A stretch of DNA of 64,000 bases from Polytrichum commune (GCA_950295325.1 OX485805.1:7004501-7068500), one strand, 5' to 3'; positions 1-12,970 are shown, counted from the first letter of the stretch. Program-made: numbers and translations. Notes: generated by a model not told the origin, from the sequence alone.

Positions 1-3000
1 CCAAATTGACCAATCCCCGGGAGGATCAGTTCCTCGCACTTTCTCTCATTCGAATGTGGGCGAACCCTTTTTATTGGACCTCCAACCAACAGATTGCTCA
101 CCTCCTCAGCTAACCCTAAACAACACGCTCCTAACCCCGTCTCCCTCAATCAATCGCGCGCTCCAAATCGTTTCCTACTTCAACTTGCAGTCCAGTTCTC
201 TCCGCTACACTGCAAGTTTGTGTGCCCGGCGGAGCTCTGTGGCGTGCAATGATAAGTCGCGAGGAGCGAGGCTCGCAACAACGACGAAGTCCCCGCTGTC
301 TGCGCAGAGACTGTGCAGTCTGTAAACCCAAAGTCCCCCCTCGCCCGCCGTTGGCCCCACTCGGAATATCGAATGCCGGTCGTGGATCCAAATGGAGGCC
401 ATAGCAATTTTCCTCATTACTTATGGAGCTCGTACAAATAACTTATTCATTATCAAAGTGAACATTGTCGTGTTCATGAGATGGTCACGTAGGTTCCTCA
501 ATGATGTTGACCATTGAGTCCGTCATGATTATTGTATTTTGAGCACACGATTCGATTTCATTGAAATACATTTTCTTTTGGTATCCATTCTTGGACCCAC
601 ATACCATTAAAAAATAGGTGTTCAATCAAGAGAAGTAACCAAATTAGGCACATCTACCAATAATGGTAGTGGTATTCTTACTTTGGTTATGATTCTATGG
701 AGAAGGCATTATAAATGTTGAGCAGTTCCTTCAATCCCTATTTTGTGTGGTTAACCACCCTTGGGGTGATTGTTCATGTTTGTGCGGCATCACCAGAGTT
801 TCGTGGCCAAAGGTCTGGGGAGAAAGTTGAGGAGGCAATCACTTCAATCCAAAGCCAACAAGGATAATAATACATTGATTTTTTCTGAACCCCAAGACTA
901 AACCAATGATCGATTGTGAATTAGAAGATCGACCCCACCATTGACCACAACCACATGAAGGCAAGAGTGAATGGAAGAAATCGTAGTTGGGTTGTTTGTG
1001 GTGGTTAACCACAAACACGACCATGGCCACCTTCGTTAGTGTAAACAACCCTCTTAGATGAGAAGCTAGAAGTCATAATCCAATTTCATCCATGGGATTG
1101 TGTCAAATGGAATCCATGGAGTGATAGTATGTATTCATGTCTCACAATAGTAGTTTGACAGTTTTGCAACAAAGAAAAACTATGAAAAATACACACTTGT
1201 GAAGTTTCAATGAGGTTAGTGTTTGTGTTTTTGTCCAAGGTAAGTGCATCCTAAACGGAAACTTCCACTCTGCACCAACTTCCTTAAGGATATGAGGCAA
1301 GCAATCACTGCAAGATCTTACCATATTGACCATGCATTTCGTTCAAGATAATTAGCAAATCCAAATCAACTTCTCGGCCATTTTCCTAATAATTTTCAGA
1401 GTTGAAGACATCTTTATTGCATATGAAGGTGATAGATTTCTTCTTCTTCAATATACGATCATAAGGATTTCCGCAATTATGTTGATTATTGAGTCTAGAA
1501 TGGTTAACAAATTTTGAGCATGTAGTCTAATATCTTTTAAACACGTGTCTCTTTTGGTGTTCATTTAAGATGACTAACCAAATTAGGCATCCTTACCTTA
1601 AGTACAAGGAATCAATGTCCAGGGAGAACCGGTATTTAGTGTAATAGTAGCCAGTTGGTTTTGTGAAAAGTCCTGTTGAATTGGGAAAGTGGAGGATGTG
1701 AAACTAGTGCTTTTAAAAAAAACGGGTTTCAACCGGCAACCCTTTTGGGGAGCAGGATTTTTACCCGGATGAATTATGAAATAGGCGGATTTCATCCAGT
1801 TTGATTCATCTAGGGCCGGATAATATCTGGTTCTAGGGTTTAGGTTATGTGTTCGTTGTAGGCTTGTAGCGATTTGGTGAATGGCGATATGCGAAGCTTT
1901 TGCTTCGTTATTGCATTTCATTGTTGACGGCTAGCGTTTAGAATGTATTATGAGTGTGTGTATGGAAGATCTTCGTGGTGATTTTGATAATGTATTAATG
2001 GAAGCCATAGCTTTATGGAGGAACTCTACGAAGTTTAGATGGTTGTTTTCACATCCACAGAGATACCTTTCAGGGCGTTTTCCTCTTGAAGGTGAAGATG
2101 ATACTGTTGATTTTGACTCTAACAGTTGATGAATTTCATTTTTGTATATAGTTAGGTATGTTAGGTTACTCTTTTATCATGTTGTGGCCTCAAATCTAAT
2201 ATGAGGTTTTTAGACCTAGGTATGATAGAAGAGTAAATCCACAGCTATCAACCAATTGATAGGTTATTTTAGGTTCAACTCCTGCTATGGATAAATTGTT
2301 GATCATTATTGTTGTTTCGTGTATGTAATGAATTGTTCATCATTGTTGTTGGATGTTGATATCATTACAAATTATTTTTGTATGTTGATATGTTCTTTGA
2401 ACGTTGTTGTTGAATGGTGTATGTTGTTTGTAGATATAATTTAGCTACATTGAAAAACCGGCTTACTTATCCATGCCCAAGTTTTTGGCCGGTTGTCATT
2501 ACAATGAAGAGGAAATTAGCCGGCACTTGAAAAAAACATAGGATATTGGCCGGTTTAAATTAATGGCAACAAGTTTGCAACTGGTCAAATCCTTCAAAAA
2601 CCGGTTGAAGTTGTGAAGGGGCGGATTTTAGCTGGTTGAGCTCCAAAATCTCCCGAACCTTGCAAGGAATGCAATGTCCAATATGCCCACAATATCTACC
2701 ATAATCACCGTAGATTTTTGGGTTTTTATATTGGAGTTTTCCTACCAATTAACAAACAAACAACATAGTCTGGCTAACCCGGTGGGGAATTTTGCTTGAC
2801 ACCAAGCCCCATTTCACCAACGCGCTCAAGAAACAGTGTTTAGTGGAGGTAATCTTGAACATATAGAGTGTGAATGCATGGTAGTACCGCTACGGCCTTC
2901 AATGCATTTACTATATGCCACACCAATTCCAAGATATCATTGCTTACTAGCCATTGATATTTTTGGAGATACTCTATAATATCAAGATGTCCTTTGGTAG

Positions 3001-3520
3001 TGAAATAATTTCAAATGAATTTGAAGACAACCACTGTGATTCATTCGCAAAAGAAATTGCATGAGACTGTATCGTGGGCAAAAGTGAACACAATGAGCAA
3101 TTGGACATACAGCACAAAAAATTCCATTTCTATATATTGACGCCAGAATTAGAAATGAATCTGAATACAGTGCATCTTAATTGGGGCCAGTATAGATTAA
3201 ATAAACAATAAGCTGACAGGAAGCAACTTTTCGCTGCACCCTTCTGGTACACCTTTCTTTTGATAGTGTGTCACATACACTAATTTCTATACGTGCACCT
3301 TCATACGACTCGCACAATATTCTCAGGAGTAGGGACTTCGTTTATCATTGCCCACTTCAAAGCTAACATTCAAAGCTCTAGGCTTGGGCACAGTCAACAT
3401 GCATAGTTGTGGAAAACGCAGATGGGTCCTGCCAGTCCTCGGTGCAAAAGTTCAGCTCCAGTGAAGGTCTTGGCATGAATGAACATATGAAATAGTCTCA
3501 TAGGGAAATGCACTGACATT
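1..3520. other. Non-coding stretch with no supported gene
   Basis: I find no conserved protein in this stretch. The first 420 bases are more GC-rich than what follows, with overlapping short open frames on both strands; they could be a promoter or 5' leader of a gene lying to the left, but nothing supports a specific call. Segments at about 495-650 and 1,470-1,600 resemble each other and a third piece at about 60,330-60,460 (shared phrases such as AACCAAATTAGGCA and tattgagt...ttgagca), so an old dispersed repeat is present. A local concentration of CCGG-containing words occurs at 1,720-1,830 and 2,450-2,640, of unknown meaning. Confidence 0.5.
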
Positions 3521-6437
3521 CTACAGATATTTGGCGAACCAGTCGATCATGAGCTTGTGTGCTTCATTAGCTTCCTCCACTGCATGCTCATCGTTCTCAT
3601 CATATCTCACAGTCCAACCATGCTTCACACCTGGAAAAATCTTGACGAAGCTCTTCAGCTGCAACCACCAACACATTAATTCATAAACATCATTATTTTG
3701 TACTTAACACTGGTGTAAAGTGCGAATTGATTGTTACAATTGTCTACTGAAAATAAACATCACAAACACCTACGAACCAAGGAAATTATAACCTACAAAC
3801 TTGCCGACATGAAGGTTGATATGTGTATACTTTGGACACTCTTTGTGCCAAGTAATGAAGTTGCGCCTATCCAGTATTATAACAAGCCCTCAAAAGCATT
3901 AATAATCCAGATCCAGATTCGCAAGTTACAAATTTCTCAACAAGTTGCATGAAATGGAATCATGTACCTCTGTACGAGAAGCCAAGAGATCTTCATACTT
4001 ATCGATTCCATCTGTTGGAGCAGCCAGCACTGCGACTGGCACTGATATTTCTGCAAGGTTGTTGGAAAGACACCGACTTAGATGATGTTGAGCAGTACTA
4101 AGTCAAACACAGGAAAGCATGAGCACTCACACTAACTTATATTGCATTGCTTCCAACAACTGCAGACATGGGTCGTATCGAAGAAGATGACATTTCTGAA
4201 AACACGTACATGTAGAGACAAGTACAATTGTCCTGTTGAGACAATTTAGTGTACTCAGGATATATAAATTACATATATATATATATATCAAACATGACAG
4301 TTGCATAGTCCCCCAGAATGAATCAAGCAATCTTTACCTTCATAGTCTGAAGCTTCAACAAAACTGGGATGGCACTGTACAACAGCGTTTACACACTGCT
4401 TTGGCTTCATTGTCACAAGAGGATTCCACAGTCAGAGATACACAGTGCATGATCAAGTGCCACGCCTAAATTATAAATGTCCAATCACCCTATATATACA
4501 TTGTTTCTACTGCAATCATTGTCCCACGTTGTAAAACAATTGTGGATGAAAGAAATACACTAAACATTAACATGCATCATTTGTATTTATTTTTGTAACC
4601 ATATGCCGCACCAGAACAATGCAGATTTAGTACATACACCATTTTTTGGAATTGACTCATTGTTTAAGGCGCTATCTTTCTTTTGAAGTTCATTTATTTT
4701 TTCTTTGGCACCTACAGTAGAGACCAGAGCTATGTGGTCTCATAAAGGTGAGGTTTTACAAATGAAAACCATTTGCATGCAAAGTAGCAGACATAGGTAG
4801 GACGAACTTGATAAGACATAAGAAGAATTCCTTGGTTAAGAACAGTTAAATCAATTATTGACTCCCAACAGTAATTCACGGGGAAAACAGCATACAGTTG
4901 ATGAACAAGAGTGGGATTTAGAATTTACCTCCCCAGCAGAAGCCTCCAATCCCAATGGACTTTATGCCTCGTTCCTTCAAAACTTCCACTAGGCCCTTCG
5001 TCGCTTCCACTCTTGATGCCTGACAAGGTCAAAAACACGATGGAGAATCACTAGCTCTGTAGAATCATTGTCAGTCGCAACATCCGCCCTTAATTCAGCA
5101 GGTAATACACCCGGCTGAAGGGCCGTCAACATGGAACCTTTCTTGACCAACTTCATCTTGGAATCCAAATTTGTCATAGAATAGAGCAGCAGGAATTCTA
5201 AAATAACGCAACAGGCTGACCAAAATGGCACTAATCTTGAATGACTTGAAAAAAATTAAGAAATGGTAATTGGATGATGTGTCCAAATCTTATGTTGTGT
5301 GTGAGAGGGGTAATGAAATACAAGGTATGTAACAAAAGGTGGGGTGCAGAAAATTACTGGAAGATGCTTGGGAATCCATTGAGGAAAAGCTGCCATTACA
5401 TCCTCACCAACTGGTATGTAAGCATCACCATAAAATAGATCAGGAACCACTGCTAAGTACCCAGCTGCTCCTACTTTGTCAGCAAGCTTTCTGCAAGATT
5501 TTATCCAAACCTCTGTCAGCCGAAGCTTCTTCAATATCAATGTCAACACCGTGCATGTGAAGCTACACTCTTTCTTCTCTTTAGTGTGGGTGATTAAATA
5601 ATGTGCCATCAAATTAGGGTGGCCCACTACAATTGATGGTTTTTGTGGAAAATAATAGCTCAATAGAATAATCATCGTCCTCATGTGTCGTTGTGTAGGC
5701 TTCCCCCACCATTGTTTTACCACCATTCCTTGGGCACGGTCACCACTCTCAAAGTGAACAAAATCTCTAAAAGTCTCAAGATTATTTTTTCATGGCTTGA
5801 AGTGGCCACTGCTTGACGAAACTTTTTGCGGCCAGGTGTGTGCTTGCTCACGTTAAATTGTGAAATGCAATGTCTTGCAGACACCACCGATCTCTCTACT
5901 CCGTACAAAAAGTGTGTGTTCTAGTATAGTGTGCACCACACTAAACAGATGAAAAAATGTAGACACTGGGCAAATAAGGTCGAAACAACGTACCGCATGA
6001 GAGGGGGTTCAAACCCTGCACACAACAAGATAAAAAGAGGAACAGGGATCAATCTTTGTTTACGGACCATATCGAAGAACAAAATAAGACCTCACGAGAA
6101 TGTCAATTACCACCTGTTGCTGTCATGCCTACCCGAGGCTGAAGAAGGCAGCTTGTGGACCCTAAACCCTCCAAATCAAGATACTCCGAACTTGACCAAA
6201 ATTACCTCAAGATGCTTCAAGACTGTTTATGGGTGCATTCTATAATTGCAAACTTGAGATTCTAAGCTTGAAAGGATGAAATGACTATGTACCAAAAATA
6301 TCGGGGATCAAGATGACAGCAGCTGTGGCTGATGCTGAACCACTAAGATACACACGCAGACCGCCTAGAGTGTCTTCTCTTCCTTGCGAGTTGTCTGTGG
6401 CCGGAGGCGCAGGTGTGCAACATGCTTCTGTAGTCAT
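3521..6437 (-). pseudogene. Dienelactone hydrolase family gene, broken copy
   Basis: This is an alpha/beta-hydrolase of the dienelactone hydrolase (carboxymethylenebutenolidase-like) family, normally a soluble esterase with a Cys-Asp-His triad. Seven exons can be read on the minus strand: 6437-6293, 6015-5994 (only 22 bases), about 5501-5369, about 5020-4930, about 4406-4340, 4050-3968 and 3658-3521, with GT-AG junctions and phases 1, 2, 0, 1, 1, 0. The start MTTEACCTPAPP, the nucleophile motif GGFCWG, the acid region APTDGID and the histidine region GVKHGW are all visible. Compared with the plus-strand sister at 61.4 kb, exon 5 lacks 23 bases just after GAAGCCAAAG. This shifts the frame and brings an early stop, so the Asp and His would be lost. 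No alternative AG in the exon restores the frame. The upstream homology with the sister ends near 6,975, next to a transposase-like fragment. Confidence 0.85.
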
Positions 6438-6964
6438 GTTCAATGCCTCCTAAAAATCAAGACGAAGAAATTGTTGCACTTCTCTTGTCAGGGTATGATG
6501 TGAATCTGAAAGTCACTGAATATACCTGGAATTGAAAGGGGAACGATCATTGATTATCATATGGAGAAGAGATTCACAGAGCAACCCACACAGACACATG
6601 ACCTCAAACAGATGTGATGCTGCATTTGGTGTACATAGAACCGGAGCTATTTCTTATCATCCGTCTACACGTCACCAATCTAACTCACATAAATACACGA
6701 AAGGGGAAACAGGCTCCAGACTTTTCAAACGCAATCTGGACTAGGTTCTATACCGGTATGTCTTTGGAGGGCATGAAATTCTCATTTCAACTCTGTGAGC
6801 ATGTACACAAAGTCGGAATGTAGAAAACGTCACTTTTCATTTCTCTGCAGAGAAGGAAGTAATCATATGTAATTTCCATAACAGTTAGTCGTCTTCACAG
6901 ATCGATAAGTTTCAAATGGGTTCTGAGGTTTACCAAGAGAACACACATTAACCATATCTTGGGA

Positions 6965-7254
6965 GTGGAGCTCACCCTCTAATTGTGTACATGAAGGCTC
7001 AACAATTTCGGTTTTACATGCGTGACAATGGTATTTTGGCCATGCAATACAAGCTATTTTGCAGAATGCAAGATTGGAGCCGATCGGAGGGGCCTCTTGT
7101 TTCTCGTGTTGACGAGGAGGGTAAGGTGATGTTACCAAATGAGGAGACCAAACCTTGCAAACCAATATCCATGAAAAATGTGGAGGATATTATAAAGGAT
7201 AGATTAGGTTTTGTGCGGCGGACATTAGACCTACGATCTTTTCGGGGGAGGTAG
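6965..7254 (+). pseudogene. Fragment of the GHTHDDID-motif (transposase-like) family
   Basis: The plus strand encodes KAQQFRFYMRDNGILAMQ, followed by GKVMLPNEETKPCKP and a short EDII segment. This matches closely the middle of the gene at 17.0-19.6 kb (KAQQFRFYMRDDGLPAMQ, then EPKPCKPEPM and EIIKG). Only about 90 residues survive. The fragment is cut on the left where the homology of the dienelactone hydrolase duplication stops, and on the right where the foldback element begins. It is therefore an old partial copy of a multi-copy family rather than a gene. It spans the position of the second in-frame TAA of the 17-kb copy and reads through it with a sense codon. Confidence 0.75.
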
Positions 7255-8518
7255 GGCATAGGCAACCCCCTTAGAAAGAAATCGAGATTTTCTAGATGTG
7301 ACCAAAAACTTCTGCCCGCCCCACCCGACTTCGAAAAAACCATCGCCCTTGCATTCTTGAAGGCCACTTATTCACAAATCCCATTATATTGAGTGCACTT
7401 CACCTTCAAGGTCCAATATCCAATATATATGTTCCCTTTCATTGAGTAAATAAGCAATTGACTAGGATTTCGTTTTCGAAGTGAAACCATCAATAAAACA
7501 TGTAATTGACTTGGAAGTCAACAATATTACAAAACCCTCATTACCATTGAGGTTGTACTATTTTGTAACTTATCATTGCAAGGGCCTTTGTCATTCTAAA
7601 ATGGAACTAAAAGTAGTGTTTTATTTTTAGTATGTTTATTTTATAATAGTTTAGTTAATACCTTCTACTTTCACAAAGTATTCATACACATTAAAATTAA
7701 CTAAGTGTGTTTGAATGTAATTAAGTCTATTAATCCTAATTAAGACTGATTTAATCAGAAAGTATGCTTACCAAATTAATTAAGCCTAATTAATTATAAA
7801 ATGCACTTACTGGAATTAATCATGATTTTATTTAGATATGAGGAATGATGTGCTTAGTTACACTTGTTTAGGCTTCATGAGGCTTAATTGGGCTAAATGC
7901 ACTCACTGGCACTTAATCAGGCTTAATAAGTTCGAACATGTATATATGAATACTTGTAGAAACCTAGGCATTGCGCTCAATTTATCTTCTAATACGATTA
8001 TTTAGACTTAATTACATTCAATCACACTTAATTAATTTAAATGTGTATGAATACTTTGTGAAAGTAGAAGGCATTAACTAAACTATTATAAAATAAACAT
8101 ACTACAAACAAAACACTAATTTTAGTTCCATTTGAGAATGACACAGACCCTTCCAATGATAAGTCATAAAAATTACAACCTCAATCCTAATGAGGGGTTT
8201 GTAATATTTTTGACTTCCAAGTCAATTACATGCTTTATTGACAGTTTCACTTTCAAAATGAAATCTCAATCAATTTCTTATTTACTCAATGGAAGTGAAT
8301 ATACATATTGTATTTTGGACATTGAATGTGAAGTGCACTCAATATAGATTTGTGGATAAGTGGCCTTCAAGAATGCAAGGGCGATGGTTTTTTCAAAGTT
8401 GGGTGGGGTGGGCAAATTTTTTTGACCGGGTCTGAAAAATCTTGATTTCACTCTGAGCAAGGGTTGCCCTTGCCCTTATCTACCTCCCCAAAATAGCTTG
8501 TAGGGGGGTTTTAATATC
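7225..8518. mobile_element. Foldback element with >500-bp inverted arms
   Basis: The left arm (about 7,225-7,740) and right arm (about 7,985-8,518) are inverted copies: left-arm words such as CTTCTACTTTCACAAAGTAT, TTGACTTGGAAGTCAA and ATGCAAGGGCGATGG-type sequence reappear reverse-complemented on the right. The spacer is about 245 bases and AT-rich, with no open frame of note. The outer ends share GGGGAGGTAG and nearby bases. Arms differ by scattered substitutions and small indels, so the insertion is not recent. It has no coding capacity, hence a non-autonomous foldback or large-TIR DNA element. I could not fix the target-site duplication. Confidence 0.75.
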
Positions 8519-9239
8519 CATCATTTTGTGCAAGGGGAAGAGCTTTTTGAGCGTACCAATGACAAGTGCCATGTGTTTACATTATAATATGCAAGAGGAA
8601 GTTATTCTTGAGCATACTAATGGCATGTGGCATTTGTGTAAACTTTAGTCAACTTGTAGACCATTATGTAGCATAGGCATGCACCTCATAACATTTTTGA
8701 ACATACTCATGCCAAGATATTAGTAAGCATACTTGAACACCAAGTGTCATGAAGTGATACTTATGTTGAAAGTGTTAATCATCAATGTAAGCTAGCATAT
8801 GCCCAAAAATAGGGTAAGTGGCACTATTACGCTTGCGACACAAAATACCTTAACTACTATTCACAAGGTCTTAGCAATTTTGAATATCAACTACATATTG
8901 GCTACACTAAATATTGTACTACATGTGATATGATATTTTATATGAACGTGATAACTTTTCTAATGACACTACTCAAAAATAAGTTTACAAGTACTGTCAT
9001 GGATGATATTTGAATGAAATCCACGTCAAATATTGAAACAAATTTTGGTGCATTCTGCATCCTAACATTGAAAATGTAATGATTCAAATTTGGATGAAAA
9101 TCACTTAGTAAGTGACAATAATTGCAATATTGTAAATCTATAATGCCCTAATTGTTTTACAAGGAATGAAAATTAATGTTAAGTGTACATTTAGTGGTGG
9201 TGACACTACATGGACGGTTTACAATTGAGTATTGAGTAA
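8519..9239. repeat. Left copy of a diverged direct repeat
   Basis: No gene is seen here. From about 8,920 the sequence parallels 11,905-12,247: shared text includes GTCATGGATGAT, TAATTGCAA.ATTGTA, TTACAAGGAATGA and GTGACACTACA. The copy resumes after the MITE at 9,586-9,625 (AATAGACTTGGTGACACT versus AATAGAATTGGTGACACT at the right copy). The two copies flank the polysaccharide deacetylase relic as direct repeats. Confidence 0.65.
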
Positions 9240-9585
9240 GGGCATCGCCAGTGGATCTAGGTAAAGCTCACTGCAAACCAAAACCTATCTTTTGACTGAC
9301 CTAAAATTAGAAACTGAAATTACCACTCAGAAATTTGGAGGGAGTGTGGGAGGATCTTTCCATTTTTAAGCAAGATTTGGTGCACTCCCTAAATTTTGAA
9401 AATGTGGTGTTTTCAATGAGGGATTTCACCTACGTCAAAATTTTACAATTCTTTTTTCTTGAGAAATATCTCACGTTTATTTAGGTGTGCTTCTAATGAT
9501 GGTAATTTCAGTTTCTAATTTTAGGTCAGTCAAAAGATAGGTTTTGGTTTGCAGTGAGCTTTACCTAGATCCACTACAGATGCCC
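9240..9585. mobile_element. 346-bp MITE with 3-bp TAA target duplication
   Basis: The element begins GGGCATC and ends GATGCCC, flanked on both sides by TAA (9,237-9,239 and 9,586-9,588). Its terminal inverted repeats are about 85 bases long and nearly identical, for instance GTGGATCTAGGTAAAGCTCA at the left and its complement at the right. It has no open frame. TAA duplications and this size fit a Tourist-like, PIF/Harbinger-related MITE. The paralogous sequence near 12,240 lacks the element and acts as an empty site. A truncated second copy lies at the end of the window. Confidence 0.85.
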
Positions 9586-9859
9586 TAAGACAAATAGACT
9601 TGGTGACACTTGTTATGAAATAGAACTATCTAGAAGGGTCGTTACGAGGATGAATGCTCACTCAGCGGATGAGCGTACTCCAGGAGTCGTCTCTCCCGAT
9701 GATACAATCCTTGTGAAAGATTAATATCTTCATTTCGTTCTGTAGAGGTTCCATGTATGTAAGCTGCTGATTACTTTGATAATAAAGTGTACTTTAGAGT
9801 TTAAATATCATGGTGTATAGCAATGCGGGAATGTATGTGAGCTTGCCTGGTTCTAGGAA

Positions 9860-11297
9860 ACAATACGCCAACTGGGAGACGCGGACGAGGCCGAGGTGGT
9901 GATCGGGCACATCACGGGGCAACCCTGCCACTACCTCAGAGCACATTGTTTCAACTACGCAGCTTTCTTTAATGCAGAGGTGATAATAGAATTAGAGAGA
10001 GAGAGAGGCTCTTTGCCCAACCTTAGAGAGGGTACTCGCATAAGTATATAATCTCTCTCTCACCCCCGAGCCTCGTTTATTCATAGGTTGATTACATCTT
10101 AGTCTCTGGCCACTAGGACACCAATCACTTGGTTGTTCATCTACTCTCAAGCTTAAGCTCCTCGTCTAGAATATATAAAGTCACGATACTGTCTGTTGAA
10201 AGGTCGCTGAGGGCCACCTTGTGGGAAACCATGGCTATGGCGGGAATGCCAACTTGTGGATGTAGACTAGGCCGACACGGGGCAACCTTGTCACTACCTA
10301 ACGGTGCATAGTTTCAACTACGTAGCTTTCTTCAACGCTGAGGTGATGATAGAATTAGCGGCGATGTTAGAATTTGAGAGAGTGAGACTCTCCACCCAAT
10401 CTTCAGAGAAGGAAGTCACATACGGTGATGATCTTCCTCTCATCCTCGAGCCTCTTCTATTTATATGTAGATTATAAGTATAGTCTCTTGATACTTTGTG
10501 TCAAGAGACTAGAACAACAATCATTTGATCATTCATTTACTCTAAATTTTATGTCCCTCATCTAGAGACGCCAACTAAGTGACAGATTGTGACACCTTAC
10601 CTACCATGATGATAGTTACATCCGAAAGCATTTCAACCTATCACCAACCAGCCCTCTTACTTGTGAATGTGATCCAAAGGTTCATGAAAGGCCAAGTTTC
10701 AACCAAAGGCTCGTCCCACTGGCTACCTAGTACTTCGAGAAGGAAGTCACATAAGTTGATGGTCGACTTCCCTTACCTGGGAGCTCCTTTAATTCATATG
10801 TAGATCACACTTGCAATCTCTCCACACTTTTGTGTCAAGACACTAGAACATCAATCACTTGGTTGTTCATCTATTCTAAAGCTTAATAAGTTCCTTTGAA
10901 TCTAGAATGTATAAGTTCACTTCAATTTGATGCTTTGAACTAATTTAGGCTCATCTTCGAATTCCATCAGGTGACGTGCTTGGCCACGAGCTATGTTGTC
11001 GACGCTGATGTCTCCGGCGACGATTGGAAATTTGAGTATAATGGGTGGCCGGTCACCACTGCCGACGAGATTGTGCGCAACGTGTTGGAGTCGCCAGACC
11101 TAGGGCCTGGGTCGATCATCGTGTTGCACGATGGGAGCGAGTCGTCGGAGGCTTGCCGGCGGTTACTACGTCCTTTGCCCACCATCGCTGCCTTGCCACG
11201 CATCATTGCCGGCTTGCGGGAACGTGGATTGGAGCCTGTGCGTGTCGACCAAATGCATCTCGACGAGCCTTTGGAGTGGAAGGGGCAATTAAATTGA
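9860..11297 (+). pseudogene. Polysaccharide deacetylase (CE4/NodB) relic
   Basis: The family removes acetyl groups from chitin-like or other polysaccharides. Three pieces are recognisable. About 9,882-9,979 reads DADEAEVVIGHITGQPCHYL, ending at a GAG|GTGATA donor. About 10,213-10,355 begins GHLVGNHGYG, the typical deacetylase histidine motif, and then repeats the QPCHYL region with a broken frame. The last exon, 10,971-11,297, follows a CATCAG acceptor and contains DADVSGDDW, TADEIVRNVLE, GPGSIIVLHDG and LPRIIAGLRERGLEPV before the stop. The duplicated and frameshifted middle, and the absence of the N-terminal domain, indicate a pseudogene, though the last exon alone is open. Confidence 0.7.
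9985..10925 (+). repeat. Three diverged copies of a ~200-bp segment
   Basis: Segments at about 9,985-10,200, 10,365-10,570 and 10,735-10,925 share the same order of motifs: a GAGAGAG or AGAGAAGG start, GAGCCTC(G/T), an ATTCATAG/ATATGTAGAT run, AGTCTCT, ACTAGAACA.CAATCA and TTGGTTGTTCAT. They lie between pieces of the deacetylase relic, so the copy number probably reflects tandem duplication of an exon-plus-intron unit. Confidence 0.6.
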
Positions 11298-12970
11298 CAG
11301 GTGGAAATGATGTATACTCTAATTGTGAGCACATGACGTTAATTAGTCGCAAAGTATGTCAATATAGAAGGTATATTGTGGTGGGAGACCACATAACATT
11401 GCATAGCCTCGGGCTCCCTCACCCTTTCTAAATACAAAGAGATGTCATGTCCCATGGGACCTTGCCGTGGCACTAAGGGCACGTTTGCACTTAAAAGGCG
11501 TTAAGCCACGGCCCTTAAATGACCATGGTACCCTGCTTGTTGGATGAGAGTGTAGAGAAGCCATGGACTACGGTATAGCCCAAAGTCTTGTGGAGGTCAC
11601 AAGCCCTTAGTGTAAATCCAAGTGGGATCATAATGAAGACCTCACAATATTTAATTAGATATGAGAATGTATCACGGGGGAGAGAAGAAAGAAAATGTTT
11701 GTGGCTTTGTTTATGTATTGGTGTTTGTAGATTGGATAATTCAACAAGTTTGAGTATTCAATATCAATTTATAGGGTATAAAATAGAAAAATCAATTTTT
11801 TTTACTACACAAAAGTAGCTCAAATAGTCACATAATAAATGAAACATGAGTTAGTATTAGAATATGTACTTTTTAGAAGTTGTCATGGGAAAGGGGTACT
11901 ACACTATGTACATATGACATATGGCATTTTGTGTCACTGTGGTAAATTTCCAAATGACACTTCTTATGCATAAGTTTACAACTACTGTCATGGATGATTG
12001 AACTTTAGATGAAAATTCATGCCAAATGTTAAAAAAAACTTGGTATATTTTGCATGCTAACATTTTGGTATTGAGATATTGTCAAGAATGAATGAAATTT
12101 GGATGAAAAATCAAAAATTTAGTGATAATAATTGCAACATTGTATATCTATTGTGCCCAAATTTTATTACAAGGAATGACAAATAATGTTAGGTTTACAT
12201 TTAGTGTTAGTGACACTACACAGGCAGTTTACAAATAGTATTGGACAATACAAATAGAATTGGTGACACTAATACAATTTTGAGTATTATAATGCTAATT
12301 GATTGAGTTTTCATAGCGGACCCAACAAAGCTTGGGATTATGGAAGTGTGCTTCATTGATAGGGTCGCCATTTGAAATGGTTTTTTTTGTATATAATATA
12401 GGGACACTTGAATTGAAGAAGAAAACAATCTCCTGATGGTTCATTCAACAATTGAGCTAGGTTTGTGCATAGTAAGTTTTTCAAAAAGTGAATTCTTCCT
12501 CAGACATTCAGAATTTCTTGATCCAGATCTCAGTGCCAGAATATATTGCGAATATATTTTCTGAAAAAATGTATAGGCTGCTTCCCATGCTATTATACGG
12601 ATCAAGTTTGTTTCACTGGTCTCTTAAATCATGCAAACCACTCTTCAATAGATTGAAAATCCATCATCTAAGTGGAATTGATATTTAAAGCACTTGTAGC
12701 TCAATATATTGCCTCTGAGCCCAGTTCAACTCTTTGTTGCCAACACTGTGTCTAATGCAATGTCATGAGCGTTCAAAACCACTTAGCCACTGATCATGCT
12801 TGTGCGATTAGAGAGAGCAATGATGAGTTCGTTGTCTGAGGCAAATTAAGACAGAGAAAAGAGGAAATTATGGCAATCCTGCCAGAGGATTTCCTACCGT
12901 ATCCATGGAATCTATGTATCTCCGAGTCACCTAATGTTAACGGTGGAGGCTACCCATTGAAGACGTTGAT
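11298..12970. other. Non-coding stretch including right copy of the direct repeat
   Basis: No protein is recognised. 11,905-12,275 is the diverged partner of 8,920-9,239 and continues uninterrupted across the site where the partner carries the MITE. The remainder is AT-rich, with short spurious open frames only. Confidence 0.55.

Noticed and set aside
56-417. Several overlapping short open frames at the left edge
   Set aside because: They overlap on both strands, show no recognised domain and have no splice support; more likely GC-richer non-coding or promoter DNA.
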